Of a stretch of DNA of 64,000 nt, positions 44,710-54,954 are shown one piece after another (positions within the stretch are counted from its first letter, which is position 1; every line of letters starts with the position of its first letter). This stretch comes from Sulfolobus islandicus Y.N.15.51 (GTDB taxonomy: Archaea; Thermoproteota; Thermoprotei_A; Sulfolobales; Sulfolobaceae), in assembly GCF_000022485.1 (NCBI RefSeq), contig NC_012623.1, positions 2,604,674 through 2,668,673 of the forward strand. The letters run 5' to 3'. The translations under genes and the position numbers were made by a program. The notes under the pieces were generated by a model. It did no database searches and was not told the DNA's origin. It saw only the letters and a program-made list of their open reading frames with translations.

Positions 44710-46678
44710 AAGAAGAATTAAATTGGCTAGCATAATCTCATATGATTTCTTGTTTCTAGTTTTACTAGCGGGTTTACTAGATTTAATCATTACGTTATTT
44801 AGAGAACGAATTCTATACGTAATTTCTAGTTTCTTTCAATATATAGTAATCAACCCTTCAGTAGCTCTTGGAGACGCATTAGGTTTTCTATTTGTCCTTC
44901 AAGCATCGCTTTTAGGTCTATTTATTGGTGGTATAGTTATTTTAAGTATAAGTTTTACAATAAATTTAACACGGATAAGGAGTGAATATGAAGAGGGTGT
45001 TCCTTTATCAACTATTCTGAAGTCTAGGATAATTACAAGCAGTAGATTAGGTTTCATAGCAAATTGGATAAGCGAGCGTACTAAGAGGTATATTAACGCA
45101 AGTGCTGACTTGGAAAGTCCTACTGAAGTCGGTGTTAGATACGTCGCATATTTTTTGATCTCATTACTTCTCGTAATACCGATATCACTAGCACTAAGTA
45201 TAATATTACTGTCTCCACTACCATTTCTATTATTACTTTTTCCGTTCATTTTTATCTTTTATCCAGAACAGAAATACAAAAGTAGGGCTAGGGAAGTAAG
45301 AGACAGCATCCAAGATGAGATCCCTTTCTTTGTGACCTTAATTACTATCATTAACGCCAGCGGTACGACTATATATGAGGGAATGAGAAAAATTGTGCAG
45401 TTTCCATTATTTAAAGCTATGAAAAAGGAAGCATTGCTCATTATAAGAGATATAGATTTCTTCGGAAAATCTCCACTTGACGCTTTAGAGCATAGAGCTC
45501 GATTAACGTTTAATAGAGATTACTCTTGGTTTTTGGCAGGTTATACTTCGATTATAAGGAGTGGTGGCGATATTGAAGCATACCTTTTTCAAAAGGCTAG
45601 AGAGTTTCTTAATTGGCTCCAGTTTCGTTGGAGGTTTTACTCAGAAAGAACCTCATTCCTAGGAGAATTAATAGTAATCCTATTCCTCATTTTCCCCATG
45701 TTCTTAATTGTATTAGCGTTCTTCACAAATGGTGCAGTTATATCGTTCTTGCTTGTAATACCAATATTATTTGGTACAATATTATACACAATTACAACTA
45801 GCAATAGACCTCGATATATGGATAATATAGGTCTTAACAAGATACAGCTGCTAATGGCCTTTCTTGCTGCACTTCTAATAGCGGGAACAGTTGAAATACT
45901 TCTTAATGAAATATATTACGCAATTGGTTTAGGACTATTGGTGTTCTCTATAACCTCAACAATATTCATGTACAACCAAATAAGAGAAATTAATGACGTA
46001 GAGAACTCACTACCGCAATTTCTGAGAGATATTACAGAGTTCAGAAAGATAGGTTACGATCTAAGTAGGGCTATTAAAACATTGGCTGGGGAAAAGAAAT
46101 ATAGAAGGGAGTTTAATAGGGTTCTAGACGAGATAGTAAAACAAGATTCCATGGGGATTCCAATAACTAGAGCTAAAATAAACACTAGAAGCTGGTTAGG
46201 CAAGTTCTCTCTTACCACTGTTCAGATATTGATAGAGGGCGGTGCAGTAAGACCAGATCTATTAGAATATCTAACTGAATTTACACTTAACTTTATACAA
46301 TCCAAGAGAGAAGCATTCTCAAGGATGAGAGCCTATCAAGTTTTAGGAATTCTGACACCTATCCTCCTAATTGCCACTATACTTATAGCGATTGTAATCA
46401 TTAGCTCATTCACAGTAGTAACTTTACCGGCAAGCACCTTGGGCGTACCTCAATTCCCAAACATAATTACCCAATTTATTTTATCTTCGTTTATCCTAGC
46501 TGAAATGTTCATATTCATTTTAATGTCGACTTTCGCCATAGGATTACTGGTAGCTAAAGCACTATATGGTACTGTACAATACATGATAATGCCGTTAATT
46601 GGGTTAGTCCTCGCATTACTCTCAATACACTTCTTTAGCGTATTAGAACCAATAATCTTGAGATTCTTCTCGATATAA
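44690..46678 (+). CDS. basF: Pilus-assembly membrane platform protein, BasF-like (TadC/GspF)
   Basis: A 662-residue polytopic protein with two tandem GspF-like units (each: helices, a cytoplasmic charged region such as EQKYKSRAREVRDSIQDEIPFFVTLI, helices). It anchors the ATPase at the membrane. The start at 44690 overlaps the ATPase gene; a GTG at 44702 after GATAGGG is equally good. Duplication of the GspF domain is typical of archaeal assembly platforms. Confidence 0.83.
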   Translation: MVIGVAERRIKLASIISYDFLFLVLLAGLLDLIITLFRERILYVISSFFQYIVINPSVALGDALGFLFVLQASLLGLFIGGIVILSISFTINLTRIRSEYEEGVPLSTILKSRIITSSRLGFIANWISERTKRYINASADLESPTEVGVRYVAYFLISLLLVIPISLALSIILLSPLPFLLLLFPFIFIFYPEQKYKSRAREVRDSIQDEIPFFVTLITIINASGTTIYEGMRKIVQFPLFKAMKKEALLIIRDIDFFGKSPLDALEHRARLTFNRDYSWFLAGYTSIIRSGGDIEAYLFQKAREFLNWLQFRWRFYSERTSFLGELIVILFLIFPMFLIVLAFFTNGAVISFLLVIPILFGTILYTITTSNRPRYMDNIGLNKIQLLMAFLAALLIAGTVEILLNEIYYAIGLGLLVFSITSTIFMYNQIREINDVENSLPQFLRDITEFRKIGYDLSRAIKTLAGEKKYRREFNRVLDEIVKQDSMGIPITRAKINTRSWLGKFSLTTVQILIEGGAVRPDLLEYLTEFTLNFIQSKREAFSRMRAYQVLGILTPILLIATILIAIVIISSFTVVTLPASTLGVPQFPNIITQFILSSFILAEMFIFILMSTFAIGLLVAKALYGTVQYMIMPLIGLVLALLSIHFFSVLEPIILRFFSI

Positions 46679-46711
46679 ACGTTTATATTTTCTCTTTCCG
46701 TAATTTTATTA

Positions 46712-48232
46712 ATGCAAGATAGTTTAGGGTTACTTGCAATAACTCTAGCGGTTATACTACTATTTTCCATTTTAGCTGGTGTAATAATATTAAACCATGA
46801 TGATATTACACAATTCTATAATGTTCAAGGTAATATAAATACCGAAAAGCTAAGTAAGGCTAAAGTAGGTTATTATTGGGTTGTAGAAGAGTTAAAAAAC
46901 ATAACAATTTCCTTCATACCTCATGTATATATACTAGATACTGAGGGGATATACAATATTCAAAGCATTTTAGAAACCACATTTAACGGACAGACTTACA
47001 CATTCCCAGTCAAAAACTTGATGATCTTTACCAATGGTTCATTAACTAGATATGGAGTAGTTTTGAGTCCGGGAGATGCAATAGTAATTAGACCAAATAT
47101 CACTAGTGGGCAAATAAGTTTTGTAAGCAATACGGGAAACTCTTTCTCCTTAGCCCTATTTCCACCCTCAGTTAAAACGCTTTTACCAAATGAATATAAC
47201 CAGAATTATACCGTCGTTACCATAGGAAATGAGAGTGTACTATCCATAAAGACAATAAATGAGAAGTTAATAGGGCCTAAAAACATTACGAGTGATGAAT
47301 TAATCTTTGACTCAACACCTCCATTATACAATGAAACGTTCCCTCCAGTAGAATCTCCAATACCATATGATTCTTACAAGGTTGATATTACTTATTTTGA
47401 AAATGTAACCCCAGTAAAGGTTATTGATGCCAAGAATAATGAAACATACCTCATTTACTTAGGTTATGGCTACTGGATTGGTGAGGTCTATGGAAATATA
47501 GATGAAGACTCTGTACGTATTGGGTCTTTCAATATCTCCTACAATACTACATACTTCTATTACACTTATGGTCCAGTAAACTTCCTTAGTAATTACAAAA
47601 TTAATATCCACGAAGTCAGTAACGGATATGTCCCACTATGCATGATATTATACACTTACAATGTTACCAATCAAAGTTCTGGATATATTAGAATAGGATA
47701 CTATAGTCAATTATGGATTAAGCCGAAAGCAAACGTTAATATAGCTTATACTGGCACTAGTAATATTTACTACTACTATTACGATTTTATGATAAACTAC
47801 GCCAATAATAATAGTTTAAACTCCATCCTTATCGGAGGTTCTACTACATACTTAGGCTATTTGCCAATAAACATAACAATAAACGTCATGGATAACCACA
47901 ATTTAAACAATACAATCTCCTCTTTTAGGATAGCCTACAACAATTCACAACAATTAACTAGCTTGCCAATAATTATGAACGTTACATACAACGTTATCTC
48001 ATATTACCCTCCATTTGTACTCAATTTTTCATTGACTAATGTATCCCTTTCAATAATGTTTAATGGTACGGCTAACTTACCAAACTATACCTTCTATAGT
48101 TACAATCTACCTATTGTAATTCCAACAAACGAAAGTATATTGAATATTAATGGCTATACTTCGCCAATGATCATTCCATTCTTTATTATCATAGTTAATG
48201 GGAAAATAGTCGGAGAAAATTTACCTCCTTAA
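46712..48232 (+). CDS. Secreted or membrane-anchored Asn/Tyr-rich surface protein
   Basis: A 506-residue protein with an N-terminal hydrophobic helix (MQDSLGLLAITLAVILLFSILAGVIIL) and a long extracellular part very rich in Asn, Tyr, Thr and Ile, with many N-x-S/T sites typical of glycosylated Sulfolobales surface proteins. I do not recognise the family. A TATA-like TTTATATT sits about 26 bp upstream. It follows the pilin-assembly genes and may be a surface partner, but this is only position-based. Confidence 0.68.
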   Translation: MQDSLGLLAITLAVILLFSILAGVIILNHDDITQFYNVQGNINTEKLSKAKVGYYWVVEELKNITISFIPHVYILDTEGIYNIQSILETTFNGQTYTFPVKNLMIFTNGSLTRYGVVLSPGDAIVIRPNITSGQISFVSNTGNSFSLALFPPSVKTLLPNEYNQNYTVVTIGNESVLSIKTINEKLIGPKNITSDELIFDSTPPLYNETFPPVESPIPYDSYKVDITYFENVTPVKVIDAKNNETYLIYLGYGYWIGEVYGNIDEDSVRIGSFNISYNTTYFYYTYGPVNFLSNYKINIHEVSNGYVPLCMILYTYNVTNQSSGYIRIGYYSQLWIKPKANVNIAYTGTSNIYYYYYDFMINYANNNSLNSILIGGSTTYLGYLPINITINVMDNHNLNNTISSFRIAYNNSQQLTSLPIIMNVTYNVISYYPPFVLNFSLTNVSLSIMFNGTANLPNYTFYSYNLPIVIPTNESILNINGYTSPMIIPFFIIIVNGKIVGENLPP

Positions 48233-48976
48233 TAAATTTATATAGTATAGGATCATTGAGGTAATTATTGCTACATCATAAGCTATAGTATTAAAAAAGA
48301 GAATTAAGATACATACCGCTAGGACGGAGTAGACATATCTCCAAAGATCCTTTGAAATCATGATACCAAATACAGAAAAGCCTAGTGAGAATATGAGAGC
48401 TGAATAAAACCAATCTTGATAATCAAATGCAGTTGGTGGAAAAGCAGCTACTCCAATTAATGGGAAAACCTCTCTATACGTTAACCCCCTTAAATAATGC
48501 AATAAATATAAAACCAGCATCTCAGCCATCATGGGATAGAAAAACCAGTAGCTATTTATCGAGTAGTAGAAGGCATAGTATAGCGTTGAAAACTTGGATG
48601 GACCAAATTGAGCAATACCGAAAGTAGATCCCATTAATATTTCATTCAATACTAATAGCAGTGAGAAAATGACAATATGGAGTCTTTCTCTATTAAACTT
48701 TGTATTTGAAAATTTACTTACTTTTAATAAAAAATAAACAATTAGGGGTATCATTGTGAAAGTGTTTATACCAAACGCTATTGCCAACCATAAGGTTGAT
48801 GGAGAGATTAAATAAACTGATGCCCCAATGAACATAGTTATCATCATTACGAGGGAAAAGTAAATGAAGAAGACTCCAACGTAAGTTTTTATCTTCTCTA
48901 TATAGTAAAGGATTAAGACTATGATAATAACCATAATCGAAGCTATGAACGATAAAACTATTAGTTCATCTGACAC
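48221..48976 (-). CDS. Hypothetical seven-helix membrane protein
   Basis: A 251-residue protein with about seven hydrophobic helices (VLSFIASIMVIIIVLILYYI to YDVAIITSMILYYINL). No family recognised. It is convergent with the surface protein (12-bp overlap). Confidence 0.65.
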   Translation of the reverse strand: MSDELIVLSFIASIMVIIIVLILYYIEKIKTYVGVFFIYFSLVMMITMFIGASVYLISPSTLWLAIAFGINTFTMIPLIVYFLLKVSKFSNTKFNRERLHIVIFSLLLVLNEILMGSTFGIAQFGPSKFSTLYYAFYYSINSYWFFYPMMAEMLVLYLLHYLRGLTYREVFPLIGVAAFPPTAFDYQDWFYSALIFSLGFSVFGIMISKDLWRYVYSVLAVCILILFFNTIAYDVAIITSMILYYINLLRR

Positions 48977-49058
48977 ATGCGACTTATTTTATATTAAAAA
49001 TAAAAAATTATATGCGACTTACGGAAAACCTTTTATATAATGTGTCTTCATTTATAGT

Positions 49059-49451
49059 ATGAATCCTTTTAAAAAAGAAAAAACATATCCTAAACAAGTT
49101 GATTTAAATAAGGTAGTTAATGAGTTTGTATCTTACCTAAATAGCGATAAATGGAAAGTACAACAAAAAGTAGAGGGAAATAAGGCAATAGTTCAAGCAC
49201 AGAAAGGTGGAATATTAAGAGACATAATCGCTGCAGATAGAGCTTTAACGTTTACTTTTGAGAATACACCTCAAGGTCTTAAGGTAATTGCAGGAGTAGG
49301 CAGTTGGATAAAGAATTTGGCAATAACTGCAGTAGAAACACTTTTACTATCTGAATTATTCCTAGTAGTTGACGTACCGGAAATGTTATGGAACAAACAT
49401 GTTGAATCACAGCTTATGAAAAAAATAGATGAAATAGTACAAAGATCATAA
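49059..49451 (+). CDS. Hypothetical protein, single hydrophobic segment
   Basis: A 130-residue protein with a charged N-terminal half and one hydrophobic stretch (LAITAVETLLLSELFLVVDV). Family not recognised. TATA-like TTTTATATAA about 24 bp upstream supports the start. Confidence 0.65.
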   Translation: MNPFKKEKTYPKQVDLNKVVNEFVSYLNSDKWKVQQKVEGNKAIVQAQKGGILRDIIAADRALTFTFENTPQGLKVIAGVGSWIKNLAITAVETLLLSELFLVVDVPEMLWNKHVESQLMKKIDEIVQRS

Positions 49452-49452
49452 T

Positions 49453-51807
49453 TTATGGCATCTTCTTCTTTAATCGAGAATATATTTTTATCCTTTCTTC
49501 AGATTCTTTGATAGGCCTTTCAATCTCCTTAAACTTCACCTTTTCGAGAAAGTCTATAATTTCTCTAGGTTTATCTACACCACAAAATGACATACTCCTA
49601 ACTATAGAACCTAAACCCCAAGGACCTCCATAAACCGTATTTATAAATTTCTTAACTTCATCAAAATTATTTATCAGATACTCACATACTTCCTCCCTTA
49701 TATGTGGATTATGTACTAGTGAAGATATAACGAATCTAGTATCTTGAGTCTTTATAGTCCTATTAAATATTAATGAGAAAACCTTGTTTACAATTGATGG
49801 GTCACGAAGTGAAGAAATTGCACTCAACATTCTATTCTTCTCCTCATCTATGGTATACTTCTTATACTTTTCTAGAAGAGTATTGAAATCGTTAGTGGTT
49901 ATTGCATAAGCTATTGCAACAGCCTCTTTCATGTTACTATCTATATTTTCATATTGATCAAATAGGGTAGATAACCCTAATGCAAACTCTTCATCAGTTG
50001 TAGCTAAAGCATTAATAATTGCTGAGTACGCTAATTTGCCTAAATCATCATTAAATTTCCTAAATATCTTCACTTGATTAACTAGAAAATCTTTTCCGTA
50101 ATGTTTCTTAAATAGATAGAATAATGTTAGAAGTTGTGAGGTAATCTCCCTTGATACGAAAGAGTTAGAAGTATTTGTAAATCTGCTAAGTAAATCAAAG
50201 TACATCCTTGAGTCTATCAAATCAGCCAATAGGAAATTCCAATAATCGTTAACCAGCCCTAACTCCTCATAAACATTATGCTTGGACGAGAAAGCTAAAT
50301 CAAGAGAATCATAAAGCACCCTATAAAATCCAGTCCTATTTACATTAACCTTAATACTCTTCAAGCCCTCTTCTAACCTTATTTCAGTGAATTCCTTATC
50401 TAAAAGGAGAGTGCTAAATTTACCGTTAATCTCATATGTAAGTGGAACCTTGTACGTCTCATTTAACTCACTATCAAGAAGCATAAATCTCTTTTGAGAA
50501 AACCTAACGGAGTTACCATAAGTGTTGACAAAAATTACAGGGTAACCGGGTTTTGTAATCCAATCAGCCATAATCTCCCCTATATCCTGCCCAACCGCCT
50601 TGGAAATAGAATCCCACAAATCCTTGCCCTCTGCATTGCCAAATTTGAATGAATTTAGATAATTAACTACACCCCTTCTGAAATTCTCCTCACCAACATA
50701 AGCCTCAATCATCCTCAAAATACTAGCCCCCTTACCATAACTAATATTATCAAACATTTGCTCGATTTCATGTGGATCCCTTACATGTGTCTCTATTGGG
50801 TGTGTAGTAGTTAGGGAATCATCTTCTAGCGCGCTTAAAGTTTCGCCGTAAATAAGATGACCTTCACTATCCCATTGTGGAAATAAATACTTTAGACTCT
50901 TAAAACTCATGAATGTTGCGAAACTCTCGTTTAACCATAAATCGTCCCACCACTTTAAAGTTACCAAGTTACCAAACCATTGGTGAGCCAACTCATGAGC
51001 AACAACCTCAGCAACCCTAAACTTCTGATAAACAGAAGAAGAATCATCAGCCAATAAAGCAGTCTCCCTAAAAGTAATTGCCCCCCAATTCTCCATAGCC
51101 CCAGCTGCGAATTCCGGAACTTGTATCAAATGAACTTTCGGTAATTGATAAGGTATCTCGAAATATTTTTCGTAAAACTCGATAACCTTTCTGCCAACGT
51201 TAATTGCGAATAGTCCTCTCATCGACTTTCCAGGGACTGTAGCCAATATTATGGTAGGTCTCTTTGAGTCATCTGCAATTTCCTCAAAATCATCTATTCC
51301 TAAGTATAACAGATATGTAGACATCCTAGGAGTTTCTTGAAAATGATAAATTACCTTACCGTTTGCATCTTCTTCTATTTTCTCAACTGGCATGTTCGAT
51401 ATTACCTTTAATCCCTTCTCCACTCTAACACTTAATCTAAATCTTGCCTTCATTGCAGGGTGATCAAAACATGGAATAAATCTTCTAGCATATATCGCCT
51501 CAAACTGTGTTGTAATCATCCCTTTGCCATTATATGGAGCAACATAAATTCCCAAAATCGAATCACGAGAAGCTTTTCCTTTAAACCTTACTTCAAGTTC
51601 TCTTTCAACCTTATCATAAATTATTAATTTCTCACCTTTTACTTCAAATTTAACCTCTCTACCATCGGATTTCACACTTTCTATTTCGAGATCGAGACTA
51701 TCAAGCTCTAATTTTTCTTCGTTTGAGGTAAGGTATATTTTCTCTATGCCTTCATAATCATATCCATTAAAATCCAGAAAAATTTCGTACTTCTCCACGT
51801 TATGCAT
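49453..51807 (-). CDS. M1-family aminopeptidase (tricorn factor F3-like)
   Basis: A 784-residue zinc aminopeptidase. GAMENWGAITFRE is the exopeptidase motif; VVAHELAHQWFGNLVTLKWWDD with WLNESFATF gives the HExxH-x18-E zinc site. It removes N-terminal residues from peptides, working after proteasome and oligopeptidases. S. solfataricus has a characterised enzyme of this type (leucyl aminopeptidase). The ATG at 51807 is supported by a TATA-like TTTTTTATTTA (minus, near 51834). Confidence 0.9.
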   Translation of the reverse strand: MHNVEKYEIFLDFNGYDYEGIEKIYLTSNEEKLELDSLDLEIESVKSDGREVKFEVKGEKLIIYDKVERELEVRFKGKASRDSILGIYVAPYNGKGMITTQFEAIYARRFIPCFDHPAMKARFRLSVRVEKGLKVISNMPVEKIEEDANGKVIYHFQETPRMSTYLLYLGIDDFEEIADDSKRPTIILATVPGKSMRGLFAINVGRKVIEFYEKYFEIPYQLPKVHLIQVPEFAAGAMENWGAITFRETALLADDSSSVYQKFRVAEVVAHELAHQWFGNLVTLKWWDDLWLNESFATFMSFKSLKYLFPQWDSEGHLIYGETLSALEDDSLTTTHPIETHVRDPHEIEQMFDNISYGKGASILRMIEAYVGEENFRRGVVNYLNSFKFGNAEGKDLWDSISKAVGQDIGEIMADWITKPGYPVIFVNTYGNSVRFSQKRFMLLDSELNETYKVPLTYEINGKFSTLLLDKEFTEIRLEEGLKSIKVNVNRTGFYRVLYDSLDLAFSSKHNVYEELGLVNDYWNFLLADLIDSRMYFDLLSRFTNTSNSFVSREITSQLLTLFYLFKKHYGKDFLVNQVKIFRKFNDDLGKLAYSAIINALATTDEEFALGLSTLFDQYENIDSNMKEAVAIAYAITTNDFNTLLEKYKKYTIDEEKNRMLSAISSLRDPSIVNKVFSLIFNRTIKTQDTRFVISSLVHNPHIREEVCEYLINNFDEVKKFINTVYGGPWGLGSIVRSMSFCGVDKPREIIDFLEKVKFKEIERPIKESEERIKIYSRLKKKMP

Positions 51808-51843
51808 ACCTATATAAATAGAAGTGTAAATAAAAAATTAGTG
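51808..51843. promoter_or_regulatory. Interlocked divergent promoters of aminopeptidase and GH116 genes
   Basis: Only 36 bp separate the aminopeptidase ATG (51807, minus) from the GH116 ATG (51844, plus). The plus TATA CTATATAAATA (51810-51820) and the minus TATA (centred near 51834) lie inside this gap, each about 26-28 bp from its own start. The two polymerases cannot bind together, so the promoters may exclude each other. Confidence 0.65.
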
Positions 51844-53787
51844 ATGAAGATAGAGAAGTATTTTGGTGTACCTTTAGGTGGAATAGGGACAGGGAAGATA
51901 AACTTCTACCCAGATCTTACGATTGATGATATAACTATTCTAAACAACTGGTCAAATCCACTTAGAAGAATAAGGGGTTTTCACATATTAACATTTCTAG
52001 ATGGGGAACCTATTTTTCTTCAAACTAATCCTGGAAAAAACGTGGAAACACCCCCTCGATATACTTACATTAAGGATATGGAGATGTCGGTAGAGTTCCC
52101 AGTTATTAAGTATTCAACGCCTTTTGCTGAAATAGAAGTATATTCAATTTTAAGGAAAAATGATATTAAGAATTCTTCTCTCCCAGCATTAAAGTTTAAA
52201 ATAAAAGGAAAAGGAAGATTTGCAATTTCTTATCCAAATATAGTTGGTAGTAAGAGAGCTGGAAGAACAAATGAGGGCTATAAGGGAAAGTTAAATGGTG
52301 TTATAATGAGAAATGAAAAAGCCTTAAACTCCGATCCTGCTTATGGAGAAATTTTCTTGGGATGTGTTGGCTGTAAGGTTATAACAAATTTCGCCTACTA
52401 TAAGCCAGCTAAGGTTGGAATGACTGAAGATATCACCTATTTTTATAATTTGGAAGAATATGATGAAAAATATATAATAAGACCTTATGCTAGAGAGGAA
52501 ATAGGGGGTATCATATATAAAGATGTGAATGAAGAAGAAACGTTTATCCTTTCATGGTTTTTCAACGGAAGACCTCATCATTATCCATATGGGCATTACT
52601 ACGAGAACTTCTTTAAAGATTCGATAGATGTTGCAGAATACACTCTTAAGTTAGGACCAGATTTAGGTATAGAGGAAAAAGTAGAGTGGCTAAAGGAAGC
52701 TTTGGTAAATAGTTTGTACATCCTAACCTCAAATACTTGGTTAACTAAAGATGGCAGATTTGCCGTATATGAAGATCCTTACATTAGTAAATTAATGAAC
52801 ACCATTGGTTCTATGACCTTTGACGGCCTCGGATTTACCCTTTTAGAGCTTTATAGAGATTTAGTGATATCAGCCGACAATCATTTAGTGAACTATATAA
52901 ATAATGGGGAAGCACCCCATGATATCGGAGAGGAAAGTATTGAAGATCCAATTTACGGTGCGTCATATCCATATTGGTGGACTGACTTGGGACCAACCTT
53001 AGTCTTAATGCTATACAGAGACTATATATTTACTTCTGATAGGGGAATTTTAGAGAAAAATTATAATAAAATAAAGGAGATAATTGATTGGCTCATAAGA
53101 AAGGATATGGATAACGATTGTATACCTGACTCAAAGGGTGGTTACGACAATTCTTATGATGGAACTCATATGTATGGAGCCTCATCCTATGTTGCATCAA
53201 TGTTCCTTTCAGCACTAGCTGCATTTATTAAAATATCTGAAATACTAGACATTAAGATTGACACTAAATATTATAGATTTTTAGAGTGTGGCAAGAAGAC
53301 ATTTAACTCATTATGGAATGGAAAATATTTCGTTTTGTGGAAGAAGAACGATGAGGAAAACAGATCGTGCCTAAACTCACAATTACTAGGTCAATTCTGG
53401 TGTGATATTTTGGGATTACCGCCTATTACTGATAATGATAAGATAAACACAGCTTTGAGAAGTATTTATGAGCTGAACTTTAGAGCTTCTAAATACTGTT
53501 TAACCAATGCAGTGAAGGAAGATAGAGACATAGATACTTCAACAGGTCAACTTAGATCATGTTGGCCTAGAGTTTCCTTTGCAGTAGCGGCACATATGAT
53601 ATTAAGGGGTATGGTTAAGGAGGGAATGGAAGTAGCGAAAAGGGAATGGGAAACGATTAAGGAGCTCAACCCTTTTGATCAATCTTCTAGAATAGACGCA
53701 ATAGAAGGAAAGTATGTAGGGTTAATGTCATATATAGGAAGTACTTCGGTTTGGCTAGTGAAATTAGCTTTGGATAAGCTACGTTAA
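51844..53787 (+). CDS. GH116-family glycosidase (GBA2-like)
   Basis: A 647-residue enzyme related to human GBA2 and to S. solfataricus GH116 enzymes with beta-glucosidase, beta-xylosidase or N-acetyl-beta-glucosaminidase activity. The N-terminal beta domain begins FGVPLGGIGTGKINFYPD. The (alpha/alpha)6 barrel holds likely catalytic residues: Glu310 (YEDP) as nucleophile candidate and Asp439 (SYDGTH) as acid/base candidate. Divergent to an aminopeptidase and followed by NagA, so GlcNAc- or glucose-containing substrates are possible. An earlier ATG at 51802 lies upstream of the TATA box. Confidence 0.83.
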   Translation: MKIEKYFGVPLGGIGTGKINFYPDLTIDDITILNNWSNPLRRIRGFHILTFLDGEPIFLQTNPGKNVETPPRYTYIKDMEMSVEFPVIKYSTPFAEIEVYSILRKNDIKNSSLPALKFKIKGKGRFAISYPNIVGSKRAGRTNEGYKGKLNGVIMRNEKALNSDPAYGEIFLGCVGCKVITNFAYYKPAKVGMTEDITYFYNLEEYDEKYIIRPYAREEIGGIIYKDVNEEETFILSWFFNGRPHHYPYGHYYENFFKDSIDVAEYTLKLGPDLGIEEKVEWLKEALVNSLYILTSNTWLTKDGRFAVYEDPYISKLMNTIGSMTFDGLGFTLLELYRDLVISADNHLVNYINNGEAPHDIGEESIEDPIYGASYPYWWTDLGPTLVLMLYRDYIFTSDRGILEKNYNKIKEIIDWLIRKDMDNDCIPDSKGGYDNSYDGTHMYGASSYVASMFLSALAAFIKISEILDIKIDTKYYRFLECGKKTFNSLWNGKYFVLWKKNDEENRSCLNSQLLGQFWCDILGLPPITDNDKINTALRSIYELNFRASKYCLTNAVKEDRDIDTSTGQLRSCWPRVSFAVAAHMILRGMVKEGMEVAKREWETIKELNPFDQSSRIDAIEGKYVGLMSYIGSTSVWLVKLALDKLR

Positions 53788-53862
53788 AAAATATTCAATA
53801 ATAATGTATGAATATTATGATGGATTTGTACAATATCAGTGAATAATCCTTAGTTTTTATAA

Positions 53863-54954
53863 TTATTTTTTAAAAATTGAGAAGACTACACTGCCACTTT
53901 TTAACGTCATCAACACGTTAAGGTTTTCGTCCAATATAACTAAATCTGCAACATAGCCCCTAGATATCTGTCCTATATCATCTATGTTAAGTAAGGATGC
54001 TGGAGAATACGTTGCATATTTAATTGCCTCTTTCAATCCAACAACTTTACTAACCCTTCTTACACCTTCATCTAAAGTTATGTTACTACCTACAAGCTTG
54101 TTATTACCTTCAAAACAAGCCTTATTACAGATAATTTTTTCGCCATAAAGTAAAAATTCACCTTCGCCTAACCCTGCAGCTTGTAAGGAATCTGATACTA
54201 ATATTGTATTATTTCCTTTTAACTTACTTATAATATTTATTGTAATTTCATTAACATGCACTAAATCTGGTATTACTTCAGTGTATATTGGAGAAGTCAA
54301 CGATACACCAATTATTCCAGGGTCTCTATGATGAAATGGCCTCATCGCATTAAACAAATGCGTAACTGATGATGCACCAAAGCCTATAGCTCTTCTGGTA
54401 TCATCTGAGTTAGCATCTGTATGACCTAAAGAAACCTGAAAGTTGTCTACGAGGGTCTCCAATTCTCTATCACTCAGAATCTCGGGTGCTACAGTAATCC
54501 TCTTAATTTTAAATAGTTTCGAAATTTCTAAAATTCTTTCATTGAATCTAGTGAAGAATTTATGTGCCCCAGCTCTATTCGGATTCATTATAGGTCCTTC
54601 AAGGTGTATTCCAATACTTTTAGCTTCATTCAGAATTCCCGCTATGCTAATCAATTTTTCAACATTCTCAGAAATTGTAGATGGAATGAAAGTCGTTACG
54701 CCATGTGAATAGTAGTATTTTGTCAATTTTTCATAACTTTCAACACTCTTAACGTCATTCACTAGAATTCCTCCTATACCATGGGTGTGAATGTCAATTA
54801 ACCCAGGTACTACATACTTGCCTTTCTCTATCTTTATTTCCTCATTACATACTTCACTTCCAATTTTTCTTATTTTTCCACCGGATATTATTATATCATC
54901 TCTAAAACTTTCTAATGGTGTTATTATCTCTAACCCTCTAATGCACTTGTTCAC
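53863..54954 (-). CDS. nagA: N-acetylglucosamine-6-phosphate deacetylase
   Basis: A 363-residue amidohydrolase: VVPGLIDIHTHGIGG (metal His pair), IGIHLEGPIMNPNRAGAH (Glu metal ligand and substrate site), SLGHTDANSDD (His), THLFNAMRPFHHRDPG and VSDSLQAAG (Asp base). It converts GlcNAc-6-phosphate to glucosamine-6-phosphate. It lies at the 3' end of the oppF/oppD-like genes (17-bp overlap), which suggests that the transporter brings in amino-sugar compounds. A kinase is not in the window. Confidence 0.88.
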   Translation of the reverse strand: MNKCIRGLEIITPLESFRDDIIISGGKIRKIGSEVCNEEIKIEKGKYVVPGLIDIHTHGIGGILVNDVKSVESYEKLTKYYYSHGVTTFIPSTISENVEKLISIAGILNEAKSIGIHLEGPIMNPNRAGAHKFFTRFNERILEISKLFKIKRITVAPEILSDRELETLVDNFQVSLGHTDANSDDTRRAIGFGASSVTHLFNAMRPFHHRDPGIIGVSLTSPIYTEVIPDLVHVNEITINIISKLKGNNTILVSDSLQAAGLGEGEFLLYGEKIICNKACFEGNNKLVGSNITLDEGVRRVSKVVGLKEAIKYATYSPASLLNIDDIGQISRGYVADLVILDENLNVLMTLKSGSVVFSIFKK

